Program-made: the position numbers and the translations under genes
Shown: piece after piece, positions 1 through 4,572 of the stretch
How the letters are laid out: the number at the start of each line of letters is the position of its first letter
How positions within the stretch are numbered: the stretch's first letter is position 1
Notes under the pieces: model-generated
What the model was told of the DNA's origin: nothing
Database searches by the model: none
The model's input: only the letters and a program-made list of their open reading frames with translations
Source: Actinomycetota bacterium
Lineage (GTDB): Bacteria > Actinomycetota > Actinomycetes > S36-B12 > UBA10799
Assembly: GCA_003452655.1 (NCBI GenBank)
Contig: DMNR01000264.1
Coordinates: 1,398 to 6,907 of the forward strand
Reading direction: 5' to 3'
DNA length: 5,510 bases

Positions 1-60
1 GCTCCGGCCAAGAAGGCGCCAGCCAAGAAGGCGCCAGCTAAGAAGGCTCCGGCCAAGAAG
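1..60 (+). repeat. Four 15-bp tandem repeats coding APAKK
   Basis: Four consecutive 15-bp units (starting at 1, 16, 31 and 46) each encode Ala-Pro-Ala-Lys-Lys. Units 1 and 4 are identical (gctccggccaagaag); units 2 and 3 differ from them at a few positions, mostly third codon bases. The array may extend to the left of the window. Such coding arrays vary in copy number between strains by slippage or recombination, which would change the length of the HU tail. Confidence 0.85.
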
Positions 61-81
61 ACTGCAGCAAAGCGCGCTTAA
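1..81 (+). CDS. hup: HU-family nucleoid DNA-binding protein, 3' end only (Lys-rich tail)
   Basis: The window opens inside this gene. Reading from base 1, 26 codons encode four APAKK pentapeptides followed by TAAKRA and a TAA stop at 79-81. Actinobacterial HU proteins (HupB of mycobacteria, HupS of Streptomyces) have an N-terminal HU fold followed by a histone-H1-like tail of repeated PAKKA/APAKK units. That tail binds DNA non-specifically and compacts the nucleoid. Only the tail is visible, so the HU fold itself cannot be checked. The assignment rests on the repeat type and on the hup-next-to-cofC/gpsA/ddl context known from mycobacteria. Another Lys/Ala/Pro-rich chromatin protein is possible but less likely. 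A strong hairpin lies 28 bp after the stop. Confidence 0.8.
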   Translation, partial: APAKKAPAKKAPAKKAPAKKTAAKRA

Positions 82-109
82 TCGCAGGCGGTGCAATTGC
101 CGCGTGCGA

Positions 110-150
110 ACAGATGGCGGGTCACCCACGGCGGGTGGCCCGCCATCTGT
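110..150. terminator. Bidirectional hairpin terminator between hup and cofC
   Basis: Arms at 110-127 and 133-150 pair over 18 bp around a 5-nt loop (acggc, 128-132). The only departure from perfect complementarity is one T:G position, which still pairs as U:G in plus-strand RNA. The hairpin lies between the 3' ends of two convergent genes, 28 bp after the hup stop and 10 bp beyond the cofC stop. It can therefore serve both transcripts. There is no T-run after it on either strand, as is common for actinobacterial terminators. Confidence 0.8.
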
Positions 151-160
151 GTGCTGGCGC

Positions 161-829
161 TCAGCTCATGAGACGGGCGGTATTGGGTCCCACCCCCAGG
201 TCGATCGCCTCAGCCAAGTCGTCGGCGGTATCCACATCGGTGCGAAGATCGAGACCAACGTCATCTGAGATTTCCCGGATACCAGCCGCCCGGTGAGCGG
301 TCGCTGATCCGGCCCCGAACTGCGGAGCGGTCCAAGTGCCACGCGGGAGCAGGAGCGCGGTCGTCCCAGTGTCCTGGCGGTCGGCGACGAAGCAAGTTGT
401 GGCGAAGGCGTCGGCAAGGGCAAGCGCGGCATCAAGTGAATCGCTGCTCAGTGCCGCCAAATCCCCAGTAATCGCCGCGACAGAGGTTCCTGGGTTCGTG
501 GCGCGGATTGCGAGGGTTGCTTGAGTGATTGCATGGTTGATCCCTGTGACCGCAGGCGCGCGAGTTGGGTCGTGGTCCTGGACCAGGAACCTGCTCGACT
601 GATTGTGTAATACGGCTGCCACAGCCGTATCAGGGCTAATGACCAGTACCTCCGCGACCCGCGTCGCCCGTGAAGCCGCTTGTACAACATCGAGCAAGAA
701 CGCCGTGGCTAGCTCAGTCGCGTCGGGCAAACGAGGTCCGTTCTGTCTGGTTTCCCGTAGCCGACTTTTGGCCTGCTCAGGCGCCTTCATTGGGACGATG
801 ACCGTCCAGCTACCGATTCGAGAGGTCAC
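161..829 (-). CDS. cofC: 2-phospho-L-lactate / phosphoenolpyruvate guanylyltransferase (coenzyme F420 biosynthesis)
   Basis: CofC (FbiD in mycobacteria) transfers GMP from GTP to a three-carbon phospho-acid: 2-phospholactate in archaea, phosphoenolpyruvate in M. tuberculosis. The product is the activated side-chain precursor of cofactor F420; the enzyme is cytoplasmic. The 222-residue protein shows the family signatures in order. They are WTVIVPMK...AKSRL (8-24, nucleotide-binding N-terminus), an NTP-transferase metal-binding segment ITGDLAAL (120-127, D123), DRQDTGTTALLL (150-161), FGAGSATAHR (171-180) and RTDVDTADDL (196-205). Length matches the family. The start is GTG at 829-827 because the WTVIVP strand begins only 7 residues in, ruling out the next in-frame Met (14). 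Shine-Dalgarno support is poor (GAG too close to the GTG). It is convergent with hup and divergent from plsC. Other F420 genes (fbiA, fbiB, fbiC) are not in the window. Which acid this enzyme uses cannot be read from sequence. Confidence 0.9.
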   Translation of the reverse strand: MTSRIGSWTVIVPMKAPEQAKSRLRETRQNGPRLPDATELATAFLLDVVQAASRATRVAEVLVISPDTAVAAVLHNQSSRFLVQDHDPTRAPAVTGINHAITQATLAIRATNPGTSVAAITGDLAALSSDSLDAALALADAFATTCFVADRQDTGTTALLLPRGTWTAPQFGAGSATAHRAAGIREISDDVGLDLRTDVDTADDLAEAIDLGVGPNTARLMS

Positions 830-935
830 AGCTCGATGGTGTCATGAATACGTCAATGCGGTATTTCAGGGACGCTCGGATCGACACAGTGGGGGCCGTC
901 GCGGCAAGATCGAGTGGCTAGTCGTCGTCTGGGAT

Positions 936-940
936 GGAGA
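936..940 (+). promoter_or_regulatory. Ribosome binding site deciding the plsC start
   Basis: GGAGA lies 7 nt before the GTG at 948. This fixes the start, because the reading frame itself is open far upstream (an ATG at 603) across sequence that is antisense to cofC and has no acyltransferase similarity. Confidence 0.65.
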
Positions 941-947
941 TTCGGTT

Positions 948-1868
948 GTGGCGTCACGTCGGCATGGTGCAAAGCACCTCGGGCCGTACTACCGATTCGC
1001 CGTGCTCCTGCTCGAACCGTTCTTGACGATCTGGACTCGAACTCAACGACGCAACGTTGAGATCCTCTCGGCTGACTACCCACCGAACGACGGAATCGTG
1101 GTCGCGGTCAATCACATGTCGTGGTTCGACCCGATGAACATCAGCCACGTTCTGTGGGACGCTGGCCGCCCGCCCCGATTCATGGCAAAGGACAAGCTGT
1201 TTGACATGCCGGGGATAGGTCAAATTCTGGGCGGAGCGGGGCAGATCCCGGTGTATCGGGAGTCAGATGACCCCGCGTCAGCAATCCGGGCTGCGGTCGA
1301 TGCGATTGAAAACGGCGAGTGCGTTGTCATCTACCCAGAAGGAACGATGACCCGCGACCCGGACCTGTGGCCGATGCATGGGCGAACGGGCGCTGCTCAG
1401 CTTGGACTCACAACCGGCGCCCCGGTAATTCCGATCGCTCAGTGGGGGCCGCAGGAAGTGATGCGGCCGTACAAGACGGAGTTCAACTTGCTGCCTCGAA
1501 AGACCATGCAGACCTTGGTTGGAGAACCAGTCGACCTTGACGATCTGCGCGGCAAAGAAATGACGAAGGAGGTCCTGGCGGAGGCTACCGAACGAATCAT
1601 GGTCGCGATCACCGGGCTTCTCGAGGAACTGCGGGGCGAAGAGGCTCCTGTTGGTCGAATTGATTTCCGTGATTGGAAGCAGGCCGAAGCAACAGGTCAA
1701 CCCGTGAAGCGGACTGTCAAGCCAAGAACAGAAATAGCTGCGCCCGCTGCAAGGTCACGGTCGGGCAAGGCCGGCACGACGAAGAAAGCCAGCACAAAGA
1801 AGACCACCACTAAGAAAGCCAGCACGACGAGAACAAATCAGCCGAAGAACGGCAGTCGCAGCGGTTAA
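948..1868 (+). CDS. plsC: 1-acyl-sn-glycerol-3-phosphate acyltransferase (PlsC-like) with basic C-terminal tail
   Basis: A lysophospholipid acyltransferase of the PlsC superfamily, expected at the inner face of the membrane converting lysophosphatidate plus acyl donor to phosphatidate. Counting from the GTG at 948 (306 aa), the four family blocks are clear. Block I is NHMSWFD with the catalytic HX4D pair H56/D61, and block II is GQIPVYR (98-104). Block III is YPEGT (129-133) and block IV is APVIPIA (158-164). DPDLWPMHGRTGAAQL (137-152) is typical of the actinobacterial subgroup. Residues about 14-29 are hydrophobic and could anchor the protein. The catalytic domain ends near residue 240; beyond it lies a disordered-looking tail rich in Lys, Thr, Ser and Arg (about 250-306), making the protein longer than a usual 230-260 residue PlsC. 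The tail includes the rare codons AGA, ATA and AGG. gpsA follows 72 bp downstream and makes the glycerol 3-phosphate backbone. Acyl-donor and acceptor specificity are inferred from the family only. Confidence 0.87.
   Translation: MASRRHGAKHLGPYYRFAVLLLEPFLTIWTRTQRRNVEILSADYPPNDGIVVAVNHMSWFDPMNISHVLWDAGRPPRFMAKDKLFDMPGIGQILGGAGQIPVYRESDDPASAIRAAVDAIENGECVVIYPEGTMTRDPDLWPMHGRTGAAQLGLTTGAPVIPIAQWGPQEVMRPYKTEFNLLPRKTMQTLVGEPVDLDDLRGKEMTKEVLAEATERIMVAITGLLEELRGEEAPVGRIDFRDWKQAEATGQPVKRTVKPRTEIAAPAARSRSGKAGTTKKASTKKTTTKKASTTRTNQPKNGSRSG
1782..1825 (+). repeat. Direct repeat in the plsC tail
   Basis: The 14-bp sequence AAGAAAGCCAGCAC occurs at 1782-1795 and again at 1812-1825, exactly 30 bp (10 codons) apart. 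Each copy encodes KKAS followed by T. The repeat lies in the Lys/Thr-rich tail of the acyltransferase and suggests the tail grew at least partly by local duplication. Confidence 0.7.
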
Positions 1869-1926
1869 CGCTCGACTCCATCAATGGCACCAGAGAACGA
1901 GAGCCACCAGCATGAGTAACCGATAC

Positions 1927-1934
1927 AAGGGAGA
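1927..1934 (+). promoter_or_regulatory. Ribosome binding site of gpsA
   Basis: AAGGGAGA ends 6 nt before the ATG at 1941. It is the best Shine-Dalgarno sequence in the window and supports that start. Confidence 0.75.
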
Positions 1935-1940
1935 CAACAG

Positions 1941-2951
1941 ATGACGCGGGTAGCAGTTATGGGCGGCGGCTCATTCGGTACAGCCATGGGCATGATCGCC
2001 ACAGATGCAGGCGGAGAAGTTGTGATCTGGGCACGCGAGCCTGAGGTCGCCAAGTCGGTGAATGAGCTGCATATCAATGAGATGTACCACCCAGGTCTTG
2101 AACTACCGCCGGAGTTGTGGGTGACCAATGACCCGGCGAAGGCTCTAGAGGGTGCAGAGGTAATCATTCTGGCGATCCCGGCGCAGACGCTGCGAGAGAA
2201 CCTGACCGAGTGGAAGAGTCTGATCGAGCCCGACGCCATCATCGTCACGTTAATGAAGGGCATTGAGGCGACCACGACCAAGCGCATGACCGAGGTTATC
2301 GCCGAGGTAGCCGAAGTTCCGGCATCGCGAGTCGCTGCAATTTCCGGACCGAACCTTGCGCGAGAGATCATTCAGCGCCAGCCAGCCGCGACGACGGTTG
2401 CCTGCGTCGATGTCGACAACGCCAAGAAGGTCGCTACTGCAGTTACGAATCCGTACTTCCGGCCGTACTGGACCGAAGACGTGGTTGGTACCGAGGTTGG
2501 TGGCGCCGTCAAGAACGTCATCGCGTTGGCAAACGGCATGGCATTTGGGCTGGGTTACGGTGAGAACGCTCAGGCTTCCCTGATCACTCGTGGTCTGGCG
2601 GAGATGTCACGGCTTGGTGCCGCACTCGGTGCCAACCCAATGACGTTCCTGGGGCTCGCCGGAATTGGTGACCTGATCGCCACCTGCACGTCGTCGCTTT
2701 CGCGCAACCGCACGTTTGGCGAGAACCTTGGACGGGGTCTGACCGTCGAAGAGACCATCGAACAAACCAAGCAGACCTGCGAGGGCGTCAAGAGTTGTCA
2801 GGCGATTCTGGAGCTCGGCAAGGCCAACGGTGTCGAGATGCCTATCACGGAGCAGGTCGTGCAGGTTGTGCACAACGGAATGTCGCCGCAGGAGATGCTG
2901 GGCAACCTCATGTCGCGCGACCCACGGGCAGAACAAGGCAGTTCTGCCTGA
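1941..2951 (+). CDS. gpsA: NAD(P)-dependent glycerol-3-phosphate dehydrogenase
   Basis: GpsA reduces dihydroxyacetone phosphate to sn-glycerol 3-phosphate in the cytoplasm, the first committed step to glycerophospholipids. The 336-aa protein has the usual length and every expected block. The Rossmann dinucleotide-binding loop is GGGSFGTA (8-15) and the second nucleotide-side segment is AIPAQTLR (78-85). LMKGIE (104-109) contains K106. SGPNLAREI (135-143) is followed by VGGAVKNVIALANG (186-199) with the catalytic lysine K191. GLAGIGDLIATCTSSLSRNRTFG (from 238 to 260) contains D244 and the substrate-phosphate-binding R255-N256 region. The start is well supported by a strong Shine-Dalgarno sequence, and the glycine-rich loop begins at residue 8 as expected. 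It lies 72 bp after plsC and 33 bp before ddl on the same strand. Co-transcription with plsC is likely, giving a phospholipid-precursor pair. No anomaly is seen. Confidence 0.96.
   Translation: MTRVAVMGGGSFGTAMGMIATDAGGEVVIWAREPEVAKSVNELHINEMYHPGLELPPELWVTNDPAKALEGAEVIILAIPAQTLRENLTEWKSLIEPDAIIVTLMKGIEATTTKRMTEVIAEVAEVPASRVAAISGPNLAREIIQRQPAATTVACVDVDNAKKVATAVTNPYFRPYWTEDVVGTEVGGAVKNVIALANGMAFGLGYGENAQASLITRGLAEMSRLGAALGANPMTFLGLAGIGDLIATCTSSLSRNRTFGENLGRGLTVEETIEQTKQTCEGVKSCQAILELGKANGVEMPITEQVVQVVHNGMSPQEMLGNLMSRDPRAEQGSSA
2936..2949 (+). terminator. Short inverted repeat at the gpsA stop codon, possible weak terminator
   Basis: AGGCAG-TT-CTGCCT is a perfect 6+6 inverted repeat; in RNA the middle would open to a 4-nt loop on a 5-bp stem. 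It overlaps the last gpsA codons and the first base of the TGA. The following bases (gaggttccttccc) are pyrimidine-rich late on but hold no T-run, so termination would be weak at best. It may only mark or protect the gpsA 3' end. Confidence 0.3.
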
Positions 2952-2966
2952 GGTTCCTTCCCATGG

Positions 2967-2984
2967 GCGCGTAGGGTTACGCGC
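2967..2984. promoter_or_regulatory. Perfect dyad abutting the ddl start codon
   Basis: GCGCGTA (2967-2973), spacer GGGT, TACGCGC (2978-2984) form a perfect 7+7 bp inverted repeat whose last base touches the GTG of ddl. It overlaps the candidate -10 hexamer (2972-2977). As DNA it is placed where a repressor would block the promoter. In an mRNA reading through from gpsA it would fold into a hairpin with a GGGU loop next to the start codon. Which, if either, applies is inference. Confidence 0.45.
2972..2977 (+). promoter_or_regulatory. Candidate -10 element for leaderless ddl mRNA
   Basis: TAGGGT fits the actinobacterial -10 consensus TAnnnT and is followed by exactly 7 nt before the GTG at 2985. 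Transcription would then begin at the start codon itself. No good -35 is visible at the 17-bp position (tgaggt at 2949-2954), which is common for such promoters. The same hexamer, spacing and start codon recur at the DUF3515 gene. Confidence 0.5.
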
Positions 2985-4070
2985 GTGACTTCTGAGCAAG
3001 CGCCAGGTGGTGCCGCAGGCAATTCGATGATCGACGTGTGTGTGATTTTCGGTGGCCAGAGCAGCGAACACAGCATTTCCTGCCTGTCGGCTGCCAGTGT
3101 GCTTGCGGCGCTGGATCGTGCGAAATATCGAGTCGCTGCGGTCGGCATCACTCGGGCCGGGGCGTGGTATCGCGTGAGCGACGACCCGGCGGATTGGGCA
3201 CGAGATCGCGACCGCCTGCCGGAGGTTGTGGCGGTTGGTGAACCGATCTCGCTGACGGACATCGGCGGTGACGTCGTATTTCCTGTCCTGCACGGTCCAT
3301 TCGGTGAGGACGGGACCATTCAGGGTGCGCTCGAATTGCTCGGTTTGCCCTACGTTGGATCCGGAGTTTTGGCCAGCGCGCTTACGATGGACAAGCAGGC
3401 GACGAAGTTGATGCTCGCTGCCAACGGGCTGCCCGTTGGGAAGTGCGTCGCTGTCACGGACGTGGACTGGATGAGTCGCCGAGACCATGTCCTGCAGCAA
3501 GTCCAGGAACTCGAGCTGCCGGTCTTCGTTAAGCCGGCCCGTGCCGGGTCGAGCGTTGGCATCACCAAAGTGAAGTCGCTGGATCGCCTTGCAGCCGCGG
3601 TTGAGGTAGCTCGTGAACAGGATCGCAAGGTGATCGTTGAGGAGTCCGTCGAGCAGGCACGCGAGATTGAGTGCGGCGTCTTGGCCGAACGCGGGTACGC
3701 ATCGGCGCGAGCGAGTGTTTGTGCTGAAATCAAGGTGTCACAAGCGCACGAATTCTATGACTTCGCTGCGAAGTACCTCGACGACAGCGCGACCTTGACG
3801 GTCCCCGCCGACATTCCTGAGGCGTTGGAGAAGGAACTCGGTGATATCGCGGTCCGTGCGTTCACAGCACTGGGGGCAGATGGCCTGGCTCGGGTCGACT
3901 TCTTCGTGGCGCCCACCGGTGAGATTGTGATCAACGAGATCAACACGATGCCCGGTTTCACCTCAATCTCAATGTTCCCGCGTATGTGGCAGGCGAGCGG
4001 CCTGTCCTATCCCGAACTTGTGGACCACCTCATCGCAGTTGCACTTGACCGCGGACCTGGAATGCGTTGA
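2985..4070 (+). CDS. ddl: D-alanine--D-alanine ligase
   Basis: Ddl joins two D-alanines using ATP, supplying the dipeptide that MurF adds to the peptidoglycan precursor; it is cytoplasmic. The 361-aa ATP-grasp protein contains GGQSSEHSIS (23-32, with the first-D-Ala-binding E28) and HGPFGEDGTIQG (103-114). MDKQATK (135-141) and VKPARAGSSVGI (182-193, ATP-binding K183 and the serine loop) follow. YDFAAKY (258-264) is the omega-loop with the K263-Y264 pair. LARVDFF (301-307, R303, D305) and INEINTMPGFTSISMFP (from 316, Mg-binding E318 and N320, S327) complete the active site. A Tyr at the last omega-loop position marks D-Ala-D-Ala rather than D-lactate (vancomycin-resistance type) ligases. GTG 2985 is preferred over ATG 3027 (Met15) because of the leaderless-type promoter and because Met15 has no Shine-Dalgarno sequence. 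A short N-terminal extension is also usual in mycobacterial DdlA. It lies 33 bp after gpsA, with its own probable promoter. Confidence 0.95.
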   Translation: MTSEQAPGGAAGNSMIDVCVIFGGQSSEHSISCLSAASVLAALDRAKYRVAAVGITRAGAWYRVSDDPADWARDRDRLPEVVAVGEPISLTDIGGDVVFPVLHGPFGEDGTIQGALELLGLPYVGSGVLASALTMDKQATKLMLAANGLPVGKCVAVTDVDWMSRRDHVLQQVQELELPVFVKPARAGSSVGITKVKSLDRLAAAVEVAREQDRKVIVEESVEQAREIECGVLAERGYASARASVCAEIKVSQAHEFYDFAAKYLDDSATLTVPADIPEALEKELGDIAVRAFTALGADGLARVDFFVAPTGEIVINEINTMPGFTSISMFPRMWQASGLSYPELVDHLIAVALDRGPGMR

Positions 4071-4077
4071 GCGACGC

Positions 4078-4530
4078 CTATTGCGTGACAACGGGCACGG
4101 CGGATGTGATCGCCGGGGCGAGGTCGGTCAAAACGCCAGTCTCCGGCGCGTAGGCGCTTGGCACAGCCACTTCGATGAAGGCCTGGCGCCCGACCGTCGT
4201 AAACACGTAACCGGCGGAGCGCTGCTCCGGGAGCCAGTCAACGCCATCGACGCGCAGCAAGCTGGCAGTCGGCGTCAGCCCACTTGGTTTGGTGACCCCG
4301 CACCGCAACGTGATCGGCGGGTCACCCCAGGCGGCCGTCGTGGGGGTCTGCGGCTCTGTCGTTCGTCGCACGGCGTTCAAAACGGAACTCGGCAGCGCAT
4401 GGTTCAACTGGTCGCAGGCTTCAACGACTGCGGCGCTGGTCGGCTGTGGCGCCGGCACCGTAACGGGGCCCGCACAGGCGCAGAGCAGGCCTACCGCTAG
4501 GGCAGCACTTCCCGCGATCAACCGATACAC
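4078..4530 (-). CDS. DUF3515 family putative lipoprotein
   Basis: The 150-aa product belongs to the actinobacterial DUF3515 family, of unknown function. It starts with a short positively charged end, a hydrophobic stretch (4-16) and a lipobox LCAC (16-19), so C19 would be lipidated and the protein anchored outside the membrane. Cys at the -2 position of the lipobox is unusual but the neighbours fit. Family blocks follow: CDQLNHALPSSV (39-50), AWGDPPITLRCG (67-78), VDGVDWLPE (94-102) and FTTVGRQAFIEVAVP (110-124). C39 and C77 remain in the mature part and could form a disulphide. The gene converges on ddl with 7 bp between stop codons and diverges from thiL. Start is GTG 4530-4528; it has no Shine-Dalgarno sequence but has a leaderless-type promoter. 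The conserved position beside ddl and thiL hints at an envelope role, which is inference only. Confidence 0.88.
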   Translation of the reverse strand: MYRLIAGSAALAVGLLCACAGPVTVPAPQPTSAAVVEACDQLNHALPSSVLNAVRRTTEPQTPTTAAWGDPPITLRCGVTKPSGLTPTASLLRVDGVDWLPEQRSAGYVFTTVGRQAFIEVAVPSAYAPETGVLTDLAPAITSAVPVVTQ

Positions 4531-4537
4531 AAAGATG

Positions 4538-4543
4538 ACCCTA
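4538..4543 (-). promoter_or_regulatory. Candidate -10 element for leaderless DUF3515 mRNA
   Basis: On the minus strand TAGGGT is followed by 7 nt (catcttt) and then the GTG start at 4530. This matches the TAnnnT-N7-RTG arrangement of actinobacterial leaderless transcripts. The spacer holds no purine-rich Shine-Dalgarno sequence. No convincing -35 is seen. It lies in the 42-bp gap shared with the oppositely directed thiL. Confidence 0.55.
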
Positions 4544-4555
4544 GTCGCAGCAACG

Positions 4556-4561
4556 AAGGGG
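4556..4561 (+). promoter_or_regulatory. Probable ribosome binding site of thiL
   Basis: AAGGGG lies 11 nt before the ATG at 4573, slightly farther than ideal. I see no TAnnnT element at the leaderless distance, so thiL appears to be led in the normal way, with its promoter probably within the 5' end of the DUF3515 gene. Confidence 0.5.
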
Positions 4562-4572
4562 TTAGCACCGCA

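Noticed and set aside
1..60. Tandem 15-bp repeats as a non-coding or CRISPR-like array
   Set aside because: The units are contiguous without spacers and keep one reading frame coding APAKK up to a stop, so they are coding repeats of the HU tail.
851..856. TTGACG on the minus strand as a -35 box for cofC
   Set aside because: It lies only 22-27 nt before the cofC GTG with no TAnnnT element at a suitable distance, so a promoter using it would start inside the gene.
603..947. Upstream extension of the acyltransferase frame to an ATG at 603
   Set aside because: The first part is antisense to cofC, has no acyltransferase similarity, and has no hydrophobic or known domain. GTG 948 has a proper Shine-Dalgarno sequence and fits the family N-terminus.
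1865..2371. Minus-strand open frame (168 codons) opposite gpsA
   Set aside because: It is the antisense shadow of the GpsA Rossmann domain, with no recognised family and no conserved motif.
2607..3500. Long minus-strand open frame (297 codons) across gpsA and ddl
   Set aside because: It lies antisense to two clear enzymes, its composition is that of a shadow frame (Arg/His/Ser rich), and it crosses the gene boundary. No recognisable domain.
3775..3777. Possible D-Ala-D-Lac (vancomycin-resistance type) ligase
   Set aside because: The omega-loop ends in Lys-Tyr (K263-Y264), as in D-Ala-D-Ala ligases, and there are no vanH or vanX-like genes nearby.
4018..4500. Plus-strand open frame (160 codons) over the ddl end and the DUF3515 gene
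   Set aside because: It overlaps the real DUF3515 gene antisense and the ddl 3' end, with random-looking Arg/Gly-rich protein.
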